Shown here: one piece after another, positions 7,947 through 16,607 of the stretch
Position numbering within the stretch: position 1 is the first letter of the stretch
Layout of the letters: each line of letters starts with the position of its first letter
Assembly (NCBI RefSeq): GCF_017115045.1
Contig: NZ_JABXKK010000112.1
Location: 1 to 64,000, forward strand
Source: Nostoc sp. NMS8
Lineage (GTDB): Bacteria; Cyanobacteriota; Cyanobacteriia; Cyanobacteriales; Nostocaceae
DNA: 64,000 nucleotides
Reading direction: 5' to 3'
Notes under the pieces: model-generated
Told to the model about the DNA's origin: nothing
The model's database searches: none
Seen by the model: the letters and a program-made list of their open reading frames with translations, nothing else
Translations under genes and position numbers: made by a program

Positions 7947-9224
7947 TCAGCACCAGGTTTGCACAACATGACCCTTTAACTGTTGTCCTAACCAAGGTGT
8001 ATTTTGTGAAAGTGTATAAAGACTTTTCCGTTCGACTTTCCAGGTTTGCTGGGGATTAAATAAAGTAAGTTCTGCTGGTTGATGAGGTAGAATCGCACTT
8101 ACTTTCTGCCCTAAACACTCTGCTGGACTGGTACTCAATGCCCGCCATAATTCTAAAGCTGTAAATTCTTCAGTTTCAACGAGATATTGCCACAGCAAAG
8201 GTAATGCTAACTCCAAACCAATTGCTCCGGCTGGTGCTTCGGCAAAGGCTTGGACTTTTTCTTCATAACTGTAGGGTGTGTGGTCAATAGCGATCGCATC
8301 AATCACACCTGTACGGACTCCGGCACGTAACGCCACCACATCACGAGGATTACCTAAAGGCGGGTCTAAATGCAAGCTAGTGTGATAACTCTTAACTGCT
8401 TTTGTATCCAGTAAAAGGTGCATCCAGGTGGTGCTGGCAGTGATTGGTAAACCAGCCGCTTTAGCTGAGGCGATTAATTCCACGCTGCGAGCGGTGGAAA
8501 CGCGCATAATATGGACTGGTGTACCAATTGCTGCAACCAATTCTAACAAAGCTGCGATCGCAGTTGTTTCAGCGCTGGCGGGTATTGGGGGTAAACCGAA
8601 ACGGAGAGCATCGGGCCCTTCTCTCATTACACCATTTGCTGTTAATTGGCGATCGCTAGGCCAAAACGCTACTGGTTTCCCCAACGGCTGGAGATACTCT
8701 AACACTCCTCGCACCAACGCCAAATTTTCTAACGGCTTACCATCTGTAAAACCAACAACTCCAGCCGCCGCTAAATCTGCCAATTCCGTCATTTGCTTCC
8801 CAGCAACATCTAGGGTGATAGCACCCCAGATATGAAGCAGGGGAGTAGGGGAGCAGGGGTGCAGGGGAGACAAACTTCCTCTCCTCTTCTGCTGCAACTG
8901 TGCCACAAGTGCAGGGTTATCAATAGCTGGAGATGTATCGGGTAAAATGCTAACTCTGGTAAAGCCGCCAGCGGCAGCAGCTTGTAAAAAAGACGAAATA
9001 GTTTCTCGTTCTTCAAAACCAGGTTCACCTGAGTGGCTGTACAAATCCACCAACCCAGGGCCAAGAACTAATCCCTGACAATCTCTGATTTTAGTATCGG
9101 AACTAATATCAGAAATGTGCGAAGCTACTGCTTTGATATAACCATCAGTAATCAGTACATCAAAGAGTTCATCGATTTCAGAAACCGGATCAATCACCCG
9201 TACTTTTTGCAGCAGTTCTATCAT
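7947..9224 (-). CDS. Dihydroorotase-like amidohydrolase, probably non-catalytic
   Basis: 425 residues, ATG 9224, with class I dihydroorotase architecture throughout (GLVLGPGLVDLYSH, HIMRVSTARSVELI, AIDHTPYSYEEK, CLGQKVS). The usual DxHxHxR zinc motif reads D60-L-Y62-S-H64-S-G66. The family histidine of HxSTxxS is Arg241. The late DHxPH reads D314-H-T-P-Y318. These losses suggest a PyrC' type non-catalytic partner, as known for some aspartate transcarbamoylase complexes, rather than the active pyrimidine enzyme; automatic annotation will likely say dihydroorotase. Residues about 117-130 (SLSPLHPCSPTPLL) are encoded by a G-rich STRR tract and look like an insertion. Confidence 0.8.
   Translation of the reverse strand: MIELLQKVRVIDPVSEIDELFDVLITDGYIKAVASHISDISSDTKIRDCQGLVLGPGLVDLYSHSGEPGFEERETISSFLQAAAAGGFTRVSILPDTSPAIDNPALVAQLQQKRRGSLSPLHPCSPTPLLHIWGAITLDVAGKQMTELADLAAAGVVGFTDGKPLENLALVRGVLEYLQPLGKPVAFWPSDRQLTANGVMREGPDALRFGLPPIPASAETTAIAALLELVAAIGTPVHIMRVSTARSVELIASAKAAGLPITASTTWMHLLLDTKAVKSYHTSLHLDPPLGNPRDVVALRAGVRTGVIDAIAIDHTPYSYEEKVQAFAEAPAGAIGLELALPLLWQYLVETEEFTALELWRALSTSPAECLGQKVSAILPHQPAELTLFNPQQTWKVERKSLYTLSQNTPWLGQQLKGHVVQTWC
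8837..8870 (-). repeat. G-rich STRR tract inside coding sequence
   Basis: A run of GCAGGGG / GTAGGGG / GAGCAGGGG units on the plus strand, the same heptamer family as the spacer at 10830-10875. It is read in frame by the dihydroorotase-like gene on the minus strand, giving a Pro/Leu/Ser-rich loop. Confidence 0.75.
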
Positions 9225-9391
9225 AATTTTTTTAGTTAGGAGTTAAAAATAAAGTTAGGAGTTAGAAGTTACAAGTTATGAGTTAAGATTTACCAGTTAT
9301 TTGTTCCTTGCCGATCATTTTTAACTTTATTCATAACTCATAATTTTTCACTTTTAACTTAACTCCTAACTCCTCACGCCTGACTCATTAC
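9225..9391. repeat. STRR heptamer spacer
   Basis: The gap between the dihydroorotase-like and phosphatase genes is mostly GTTAGGAG / GTTAAGA / AACTCCTAACTCC type heptamer repeats in both orientations, able to pair with each other. Such short tandemly repeated sequences are known from heterocystous cyanobacteria. No other element seen. Confidence 0.7.
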
Positions 9392-10744
9392 TCACAACGC
9401 TCCCGCAGCTGTTTTATCTAGTACGCCTCCACCCAAGTGAGTGGTGATGTTCATCGCTTGCAAGACTGGTAAATCAGCGATTCCAGAAGGATAGTCAATA
9501 ACGCTGACTGCGCCATTACCCTGACGAAAATTCCAGAAATTTTCCAGCGATAAGCCCAGAATGTGACAAAGCAAAGTTTTGTTAGTAGCGTCATGAGCTA
9601 CTACTAATACAGTTTTGAATTCATTATTTAATGCGGCTTGTACAATAGATTGCCAAGCAACAACACTGCGTTCCCACACCTGTTGCAAATTTTCTCCTTC
9701 GGGCATTTGCACTTCGGCTGGTACTAGCCGCCAACGTTGCAACTCTCCCGGAAACTCTTGCTCTATCTCTGTTTCTAATTTTCCTTCCCAAAGTCCATGA
9801 CTGATTTCTCTTAAACCATCTTGCAACTCTAACTTTACATTCGGATGTTGTTTTAAAATAATCTCTGCTGTTTCTTTAGGGCGTAACATTGTGCTACTTA
9901 CCGCAAAATCAATCGCTACCTCTTGGAGAAATTCGCCTGCTTTTTGCGACTGTTGTCTACCATTGTCGTTTAGAGGGACATCAATTTGTCCTTGAAACCT
10001 AGTTTGGCGATTCCAGTCAGTTTCGCCGTGACGCACCAGCAACAATCGTACTCCTTGATGATCCGGTCGCAATGAGGGTAAAGATTCTCCGGTGTGTTGC
10101 GTCTGATTTAAGGATTCTAGCTGGACTGGTTCGCCCAATCTTCCAGCAAAATTTAATACAGTGATGCCACAGTTAGATTGCTGTATTGAGTGATAGCGAC
10201 TTGGAGAAATTCCTAGTGCTGTGCTAATCAGGGCGCGATTAATTCCGTTATGTCCCACAATCAGAATAGTTTCGCCTTGATGGTGAGACAAAGTTTCTTG
10301 CCAAAACTGTTTTGCTTGTTCGTATAAAGCAAGAACGGGAAAATGTTCTCTTGTCCCTTGTGCATCATTAAGCAGCATCCGCAGTTCGTCTGGGCGTTGA
10401 TGCCAAGTGCGGTAGTCTTCGGCAAATTTCTGCTTGACTTCGGAAGTCAGCAGTGCTTCCCATAAAGGCAGGTCGATTTCTAACAGTAAATTAGAAACTT
10501 GGATTACAGCAGATTGTTCAGCATGATTAGCTAACTCACTATGGATAATATCTGCCGTGTGCTTTGCTCGTTGCAAAGGACTGCTATAAATTGCATTAAA
10601 TAAGATATTGCTGAGGGCTTTGCCTACTTTACTGGCATCGTTACGACCTTTTTCGGTTAATGTTGACGCATCAGTACGTCCTTGGATACGCCGCTCGGTA
10701 TTATAACCACTTTGACCGTGGCGCACAATGATGACACGAGTCAT
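9392..10744 (-). CDS. Tandem histidine phosphatase family protein
   Basis: 450 residues with two phosphoglycerate-mutase-like domains in one chain. Domain 1 starts at once with the RHG motif at H9 (VRHGQSGYN) and has a second catalytic VGHNGINRA. Domain 2 starts near residue 232 with H239 (VRHGETDWN), R..ET and VVAHDATNKTLL. Both phospho-histidines are present. The fused double-domain form is typical of cyanobacteria, where it is often labelled 2-carboxy-D-arabinitol-1-phosphatase or a mutase; the true substrate cannot be read from sequence. Start ATG 10744 is preceded by GAGG. The gene lies in a minus-strand run with the dihydroorotase-like gene. Confidence 0.85.
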   Translation of the reverse strand: MTRVIIVRHGQSGYNTERRIQGRTDASTLTEKGRNDASKVGKALSNILFNAIYSSPLQRAKHTADIIHSELANHAEQSAVIQVSNLLLEIDLPLWEALLTSEVKQKFAEDYRTWHQRPDELRMLLNDAQGTREHFPVLALYEQAKQFWQETLSHHQGETILIVGHNGINRALISTALGISPSRYHSIQQSNCGITVLNFAGRLGEPVQLESLNQTQHTGESLPSLRPDHQGVRLLLVRHGETDWNRQTRFQGQIDVPLNDNGRQQSQKAGEFLQEVAIDFAVSSTMLRPKETAEIILKQHPNVKLELQDGLREISHGLWEGKLETEIEQEFPGELQRWRLVPAEVQMPEGENLQQVWERSVVAWQSIVQAALNNEFKTVLVVAHDATNKTLLCHILGLSLENFWNFRQGNGAVSVIDYPSGIADLPVLQAMNITTHLGGGVLDKTAAGAL

Positions 10745-10825
10745 CTCAAAGCCCTCCTCTATCTTGACGATTAATTTTACTGCAAAATGATTGCATAATT
10801 ATCGACTCAAGAAGGCGGATTGAAG

Positions 10826-10875
10826 AAGAGGCAGGGGGGCAGGGGGCAGGGGGCAGGGAGTAGGGAGCAGGGGGA
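10826..10875. repeat. G-rich STRR tract
   Basis: Tandem units of GGGGGCA and GGGAGTA/GGGAGCA in the spacer upstream of the phosphatase gene. The same family appears inside the dihydroorotase-like gene (8837-8870) and the helicase gene (41150-41212). Confidence 0.75.
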
Positions 10876-10917
10876 AAGAAACTTGTTTTGGATAATTTCT
10901 TGGAAATCCCTAAAGCT

Positions 10918-10950
10918 ATAACCTCGAATTCTAATAGAATTCGAGGTTAT
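10918..10950. terminator. Perfect 15-bp hairpin downstream of the PilP-like gene
   Basis: ATAACCTCGAATTCT at 10918-10932, loop AAT, and the exact complement at 10936-10950. It lies about 40 bases past the stop of the minus-strand gene 10992-12323. No clear T-run follows on the minus strand, so it may act as an RNA-stabilising hairpin rather than a classical terminator. Confidence 0.5.
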
Positions 10951-10991
10951 GAGACACTAAATATTAAGAAGATTTGCTGACTGAAAAACTT

Positions 10992-12323
10992 TTACAATTT
11001 CTGGCCTGCGTAAATTGAGCGCACTTCGCCGTTACGCCGGATGACTGCTTCGCCGTTACTGACATCCACTAGTGTCCAACCGCTTGAGCCGATACTTTCA
11101 CCCATATTGATGCGGCGAGTCACGCCATCAATTTTAAACAATGCAGCAGATTTATTGCCCAACTCTAGCAATCCCTCTAAGGTATTACTCGGAGCCTCTG
11201 CGATCGCAGTTGCAGGATATACTTGTTCCTGGGTAATAGTTGGTTCTGACTCTGGGGCGAGTGCAGCACGTAATGGAACTACTGGTAATGCAGGCAGAGG
11301 CTTAGGTGTCTGCCGCACGGTAATGGGTGCAGTTTTCCCCGCTACTGGCTTGAGTTCAGATCGTACAGCCGCAGCTAACATATTGACGGTTACAGGCTTG
11401 GCAGCTTGCCGCACTGTATTCAGGGCAGTTTTCACAACATTAGGTTGAGATCCCTGCAATACATTGGCAACTTGTGGTAGAAGTGTAGAAGTCCCAGGAA
11501 TAGCTGGAAGGGCATAGCGCATTGGCGACGGCGCTTGATAAACAGGAACGTAGATGCGCTCAACAACACTCCCAGAACGGTTGGAGGCTGATGATGTATT
11601 GTTAGTTAGAAGTGGAAGTGCTGGCAGATTACCTGTTGTTTGCTCGTTACCAAGGGCTATTTGTTTACTATTTGCCTGAGTGGAGAATCCGCGACTGAAA
11701 GATTTTTGATTGGGTGTTGCTCCTTGCTTATCTATGACTGCTAGTGATTGGAGCATATAGTCAACTAACTCTGCCTCAAGTTCTGTTTTGACAGGTAGCT
11801 GTGACTGCGATTGTGTCACTAGAAGCGCTGATTCGGGCAATTTGGCATTTAAAAGATATACAACTCCAGACTGCACCAGGTAAATTATACCTGCGATCGC
11901 CACGCCTAAAGTTGTTCCCACCATCAGCAGTTTGCCCAAAGCCGGCCTAGTTTTCTGACGCTTTCTACTAACTGCTTTCACAGCGCCGCTATCAAACACA
12001 AAGGTACTCAATTGCTTATGCTTATCTTGAGCATCTGACTGATTTAGGCTGTCTGGTAAAATAATCTGCGGTATTGTAACTGTTTGCAGAGGCACATATC
12101 CTGGAGGTGACTGGCGTTGAGCTTGGGCAGAAACCCCAGCAACAGAGTGGTGCCTAACAGCTTGAGAAGGCAGATTACCACTAACATCCAGAATGTAGTC
12201 GATATCGGCAAAGAGTTCATCCATGAGGCCATCAGCATAGTTTTCTATCGACCAAGGCTCGTTGGCGATTAAGTCTTCTGATGGTTCTGGTACTATGAGA
12301 CGGGTGCTGGCTTCTTGTAACAT
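10992..12323 (-). CDS. Hypothetical membrane protein with PilP-like C-terminal domain
   Basis: 443 residues, ATG 12323. An acidic N-terminal cytoplasmic part (about 1-140) leads to one transmembrane helix near residues 145-172 (VGTTLGVAIAGIIYLVQSG), then a long Pro/Thr/Ala/Ser-rich linker with little predicted fold. The last 60 residues form a compact domain (LLELGNKSAALFKIDG ... INMGESIGSSGWTLVDVSNGEAVIRRNGEVRSIYAGQKL). This resembles the beta-rich PilP/GspC homology region of type IV pilus and secretion lipoproteins. The topology resembles a pilus or envelope linker protein; function is inferred only. It follows mnmG on the same strand after about 330 bases. Confidence 0.65.
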   Translation of the reverse strand: MLQEASTRLIVPEPSEDLIANEPWSIENYADGLMDELFADIDYILDVSGNLPSQAVRHHSVAGVSAQAQRQSPPGYVPLQTVTIPQIILPDSLNQSDAQDKHKQLSTFVFDSGAVKAVSRKRQKTRPALGKLLMVGTTLGVAIAGIIYLVQSGVVYLLNAKLPESALLVTQSQSQLPVKTELEAELVDYMLQSLAVIDKQGATPNQKSFSRGFSTQANSKQIALGNEQTTGNLPALPLLTNNTSSASNRSGSVVERIYVPVYQAPSPMRYALPAIPGTSTLLPQVANVLQGSQPNVVKTALNTVRQAAKPVTVNMLAAAVRSELKPVAGKTAPITVRQTPKPLPALPVVPLRAALAPESEPTITQEQVYPATAIAEAPSNTLEGLLELGNKSAALFKIDGVTRRINMGESIGSSGWTLVDVSNGEAVIRRNGEVRSIYAGQKL

Positions 12324-12652
12324 AGACGTTCTGGGTTGTTGCTAGGACGGGGAAACGCCGTCTCTACTGCCTGGAAATTGGGATTATTCTTAAAGAGAGA
12401 ATAGGGAATCGGCAACAGGAAATAGGTGGTCTCTTACTACCAAACAGGGAACATGAAATAGAAAAAACTGTTCCCTGTTCCCTTCCTTGATGAAACATCC
12501 AATCCCGGTTCTCTTAAGACGAGTTGATTAAGCGTTGGTATTAAACTCAACTTTCATCTGGGGATTGTTGATGATGGCAGTACTAGGAGTTATGTCATCT
12601 ATCATACCAATCTCCCTCCTTACTACTATACTCAGTATTTATGAAGTTGGTG
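12324..12652. other. Intergenic between mnmG and the PilP-like gene
   Basis: About 330 bases. It holds an inverted repeat, AACAGGGAAC at 12443-12452 and GTTCCCTGTT at 12470-12479, that could form a hairpin in the transcript leaving mnmG. A plus-strand reading frame crossing this spacer runs into mnmG antisense and is not believed. Confidence 0.5.
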
Positions 12653-14575
12653 TTAAGCTAACGCTCGAAACTGTTGCTGGTTCTTGGTTCTACGCAATTC
12701 TAGATATAATAATAAAGCGTTTATATCTGCTGGGTTTACACCACCTATACGTGATGCTTGACCAAGAGTCAGTGGTTTTACGTGAGTCAGCTTTTCCCGT
12801 GCTTCTTTGGAAAGAGTATCAATTGTTGTATAGTCCAAATCAGCAGGTAACTGGCGGTGCGCTTGCCGAGCAATTTGGTCAATCTGATGTTGTTGCCTAG
12901 CGAGATAGCCAGAATACTTAATGTCAATTTCTGCGCCTTCTTTCTCAGCGCGCTTGAGGTTGGGGTTTCCCAATCCGAACCTGTCGAGGTCAACGTAATG
13001 GAATCCCGGACGCCGCAGCAAGTCGTTCAGGGTAATTGAACCTTTAATTGCTTGTTGGGTATTAGATGCGATCGCTATTCCCATTTCATCATGTTCTTTC
13101 ACTCGTGTAGCTTGTAATCTTTGTTTTTCTGTGGTGATATTACCCTGTTTTTCAATAAACATATCCCAACGGCGATCGTCAATTAAACCGATTTCCCGTC
13201 CCAAGGGTGTTAGGCGTTGGTCGGCATTGTCAGAACGCAATATTAATCGGTACTCTGACCTACTGGTAAGCATCCGGTAAGGCTCCCGCAGGTCTTTTGT
13301 ACACAAGTCATCAACTAGCGTCCCAATGTAACTTTGCTCGCGCGCAAACACAATCATTTCTTGAGAGCGAACAAATCGAGCTGCATTAATTCCCGCCACC
13401 AGCCCTTGAGCTGCGGCTTCTTCATAACCTGTAGTACCGTTAATCTGCCCAGCACAAAACAGTCCCGCAATCTTCTTAGTCATCAATGTGGGGTAACACT
13501 GAGTTGCTGGTAAATAGTCATATTCCACAGCATAAGCTGGACGCAGCATCACACATTTTTCCAAACCGGGGAGAGTCCGCAACATTTGCAGTTGCAGATT
13601 TTCTGGCAACCCTGTAGAAAACCCTTGAATATAAAGTTCGGGTATATCCCTTCCTTCCGGTTCAATAAAGATTTGATGGCTTTCTTTATCAGCAAAGCGA
13701 ACAATCTTATCTTCAATACTGGGACAATAACGCGGCCCTTTGGCTTCCACCCAACCGCCATAAACTGGCGACAGGTGCAAATTATCCTGAATTAGGCGAT
13801 GGGTTTCGGCGGTGGTGCGGGTGATATAGCAAGGCATTTGTTCCCGTTCGACCCACACATCGGGGTCAAAACTGAACCAGCGCACGTCTTCATCCCCTGG
13901 CTGAATGAGCATTTTACTATAATCTACCGATCGCTTATCGACCCGTGCCGGAGTTCCAGTTTTAAGTCTGCCGGTTTCAAATCCCAAGCGATTTAAGGTT
14001 TGTGTCAATCCTTCAGCGGCAAATTCCCCAGCGCGTCCGGCTGGCATTGATTTATTGCCAACCCAAATTTTGCCCCCCAGGAAAGTGCCAGTTGTCAAGA
14101 TAACTGCTTTACATTGGAACCCCACACCAAAATAAGTTTCAACGCCAATGACTTCACCGTTAGCACCCAGCACCAAATCTATCGCCATACTTTCGCGGAT
14201 TGTCAAGTTTTCTTGATTCTCAACAATATTTTTCATCACTGCTGCATATTCGCGCTTATCCGTCTGGGCGCGTAATGCCCACACAGCAGGCCCCCGTGAA
14301 GAGTTGAGGATACGTTTTTGCAGATAGGTACGGTCTGCTACTTTACCAATTTCTCCGCCGAGTGCGTCTACCTCATGAGTCAACTGAGATTTGGCTGGGC
14401 CACCCACCGCTGGGTTACAAGGTTGCCAAGCGATTTTATCCAAGTTGAGCGTCAATAGCAGGGTACGACAACCGAGGCGTGCAGAGGCGAGAGCTGCTTC
14501 GCAACCGGAGTGACCTGCACCGACGACTATGACATCAAAAGCGTCTTGAAATTCAACGGAATTGTGCATGGTCAT
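12653..14575 (-). CDS. mnmG: tRNA uridine-5-carboxymethylaminomethyl modification enzyme MnmG (GidA)
   Basis: FAD-dependent partner of MnmE that makes cmnm5U34 in tRNAs. The FAD-binding VVGAGHSGCEAA is near residues 15-26, followed by the conserved NPAVGGPAKSQL, LKTGTPARV, YCPSIEDK and AGQINGTTGYEEAAAQG blocks. The C-terminal helical domain (about 550-635) ends with the GGVNPADINALLLYLELR motif. The frame stays open to a TTG at 14665, but family members begin close to the FAD motif, so I choose ATG 14575 (640 residues; ATG 14569 is equally possible). No clear Shine-Dalgarno sequence precedes either. Confidence 0.95.
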   Translation of the reverse strand: MTMHNSVEFQDAFDVIVVGAGHSGCEAALASARLGCRTLLLTLNLDKIAWQPCNPAVGGPAKSQLTHEVDALGGEIGKVADRTYLQKRILNSSRGPAVWALRAQTDKREYAAVMKNIVENQENLTIRESMAIDLVLGANGEVIGVETYFGVGFQCKAVILTTGTFLGGKIWVGNKSMPAGRAGEFAAEGLTQTLNRLGFETGRLKTGTPARVDKRSVDYSKMLIQPGDEDVRWFSFDPDVWVEREQMPCYITRTTAETHRLIQDNLHLSPVYGGWVEAKGPRYCPSIEDKIVRFADKESHQIFIEPEGRDIPELYIQGFSTGLPENLQLQMLRTLPGLEKCVMLRPAYAVEYDYLPATQCYPTLMTKKIAGLFCAGQINGTTGYEEAAAQGLVAGINAARFVRSQEMIVFAREQSYIGTLVDDLCTKDLREPYRMLTSRSEYRLILRSDNADQRLTPLGREIGLIDDRRWDMFIEKQGNITTEKQRLQATRVKEHDEMGIAIASNTQQAIKGSITLNDLLRRPGFHYVDLDRFGLGNPNLKRAEKEGAEIDIKYSGYLARQQHQIDQIARQAHRQLPADLDYTTIDTLSKEAREKLTHVKPLTLGQASRIGGVNPADINALLLYLELRRTKNQQQFRALA

Positions 14576-14955
14576 ACTTACAGGATCGGCAAGCTGAGAG
14601 TTCTTTTCAATTTTAACTGTTCCAGTGATTTCATGGATGTAACTTTCTGCTAAAAAAGTTATCAAAATTACTAGTACTCAAATCAAAGCAAGTTTTTATT
14701 TTTAAACTTAAGCATTAAGTAAAAAATATAATCTTTTTTTAAATTTTGTGACAACGTTCCGGTTTGTTTATCACAGCTATTGTTCATGTAGTTGGATATC
14801 ACATAAATTAACTCATTGTTTAATATTGGTTTTCTATAAAAAACAATGTCCAGCATCAATAAATTGTCTTTCATTTAAATAAAAACAAATAAGAAATATT
14901 TTTAATAAATCCATTTATTTTACCTTCAAACCAAGCAACAAGCAATTATTTAAGA
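14576..14955. other. AT-rich intergenic, divergent promoters
   Basis: Spacer between mnmG (minus) and the M15 peptidase (plus), so it must carry promoters for both. It is very AT-rich with runs of A/T. A 63-codon minus-strand frame (14683-14874) has no start signal or recognisable content and is not called. Confidence 0.45.
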
Positions 14956-15828
14956 ATGAAACTCACCATCAGTAAGAAAATAAATATTAATAGAGCTATC
15001 AGAAAAGCAACTTTCATCATGATAGTTATCTTGATGATTTTTGTTTTAGTAGCTAGTAATGAGATTACCCGCCACAAAGTTGCTATAAATGCCCAACCAT
15101 TAAACGGATGCTTGAGTACTGATTCATTGCTTTGTACAGATATCTCTAAAGAAACAACATCAAAACCATTTATTCCCGATCCAAAATTAAATAATCAACA
15201 GCGTTTTTTATCTGCGATCGCTAGAAAATTACCTACAATTCCTCAGTCTGGTACTTATGAATATACGTTACTACGAACTTATGGTGCAGTCTTTGTAAAT
15301 CAAGATGTTGGGATTAAACTGCCGCAACAAGATATCTTCGCTAATGAAAAAGAAACTCAAGATTTTCAAGCTACTTTAACAATGGGTCATGTTGATGGTA
15401 CCAACGACTGTTACTTACAAAAATCGGCGGCTGATGCTTTAAATAAAGCACGAGTTCAGCAACAGATTCCACTAAAATCTGGTTATGGTTCTGGTGATTG
15501 TACCCGCACTTTTAACACGAATTTAAGATTTTGGCACAAATATGCTAACGATCAAGTTTTAGCAAAAGTTCAACAGGGTAAAGAAACAAAAATTCTTGGT
15601 TTAGTTGCACCTCCCGGAACTTCTCAACATCTCTGGGGATTAGCAATTGATTTACGCGTAGGCAGCAAAGAACAAAGAAAAGCTCTGAATCAAAATGGTT
15701 GGTTTCAAACAGTAGAAAATGATACTCCACATTGGACTTATGTGGGTTTATCTGAAGAGAATTTATCCCTGTTTGGTTTTAATAAACAAGTTATTCGGGG
15801 CATTATTTATTGGATAACGCCACTATGA
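14956..15828 (+). CDS. D-alanyl-D-alanine carboxypeptidase, peptidase M15 (VanY-like)
   Basis: 290 residues. A basic N-terminus followed by a hydrophobic helix (about 18-34, TFIMIVILMIFVLVASN) marks a signal anchor or signal peptide placing it in the periplasm. The catalytic core has the M15 zinc motif SxHxxGxAxD at S223-H225-D232 (SQHLWGLAIDL) and a third ligand H259 in TPHWTYVG. It probably trims the D-Ala-D-Ala stem of peptidoglycan. An extra 100-residue segment before the core (from about 60 to 160) is not assigned. Start ATG 14956. Confidence 0.85.
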   Translation: MKLTISKKININRAIRKATFIMIVILMIFVLVASNEITRHKVAINAQPLNGCLSTDSLLCTDISKETTSKPFIPDPKLNNQQRFLSAIARKLPTIPQSGTYEYTLLRTYGAVFVNQDVGIKLPQQDIFANEKETQDFQATLTMGHVDGTNDCYLQKSAADALNKARVQQQIPLKSGYGSGDCTRTFNTNLRFWHKYANDQVLAKVQQGKETKILGLVAPPGTSQHLWGLAIDLRVGSKEQRKALNQNGWFQTVENDTPHWTYVGLSEENLSLFGFNKQVIRGIIYWITPL

Positions 15829-16019
15829 TTGTTAGATAGCATAAAACTTCTACTGTTGGCCTAACGCCCGTAATCATCTAACAACATAGTAGTCTGTTAC
15901 TCGGTAATTTACTTTATATATAAATTCAGTTTGATTTTTGAAAAAATTAAATATTTGTAGTGTATTAGTGTTTCGCGTAGGGCACCCTACTAGTGTGGCA
16001 AGCTTAAAATAGTACATTA

Positions 16020-16182
16020 GAGGATGTTTTAAAAGTCATCTGCTCGGTAGCAAAACGTTTTAGATCCCCCTAAATCCCCCTTAAAAAGGGGGACTTTTAG
16101 AGACTTTGCCCCCCTTTTTAAGGGGGGTTGGGGGAATCTAAAAGTGCCTAAAATTACAGCCACCCACTTTTAAAACATCCTC
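16020..16182. repeat. MITE-like element, copy C
   Basis: 163 bases with perfectly complementary ends: GAGGATGTTTTAAAAG at 16020-16035 and CTTTTAAAACATCCTC at 16167-16182. The interior carries GGTAGCAAAACGTTTTAGATC (the inverted form of the motif in copies A and B) and mirrored C-rich/G-rich tracts. It lies in a 780-base gene-free stretch (15829-16607) that also holds an inverted pair of GGTTG-type repeats around 16192-16312. Confidence 0.9.
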
Positions 16183-16365
16183 TTAGAGGTAGGTTGTGTG
16201 GAGCGGAGCGCAACCCAAATATAATGTATCAGGATGTTGGCTTTGGCAAAGCCTCCAACGCCACTTGCTACAACGCCGGGAACCCGCGCAACGCAGTGGC
16301 TCCCCAACCTACAATTGTTTTGTAACATTTTAGCCTTGATACGCGACTACGTATCTTTTCAAAAA

Positions 16366-16550
16366 TCAAATATGATTCCTATAGTAAGCATCAGTGCTAG
16401 GACGAGATTGGAGAATATCTAAAATAGCCTTTCTAATTTCAAGGTTAAGTGTATATTGTTGAATTAATTTAACTGCTTTCTCATAGTTAATTGGAGTAAA
16501 TGTATCATGAATGCTAAAGCTTAATTGAGATACTCTTACTCTGACTAGAC
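16366..16550 (-). pseudogene. Possible gene remnant
   Basis: Minus-strand frame without any usable start codon, ending at TGA 16366-16368. Translated, it looks like a natural helical protein tail (FTPINYEKAVKLIQQYTLNL, then EIRKAILDILQSRPSTDAYY). I do not recognise the family. Upstream it dissolves into a palindromic repeat (GTAGACATCGC type, about 16554-16583). I read it as the 3' stump of a gene broken by repeat insertion, with low certainty. Confidence 0.3.
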
Positions 16551-16607
16551 TACAGCGATGTCTACGACTGGCTACGCCTACGCACTTCCACTTTTACATA
16601 AAAACCC

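Noticed and set aside
12535..12900. 121-codon plus-strand frame with hydrophobic start
   Set aside because: Most of it is antisense to the conserved C-terminus of mnmG, and it has no family resemblance.
14683..14874. 63-codon minus-strand frame
   Set aside because: AT-rich, no ribosome site, no recognisable protein features.
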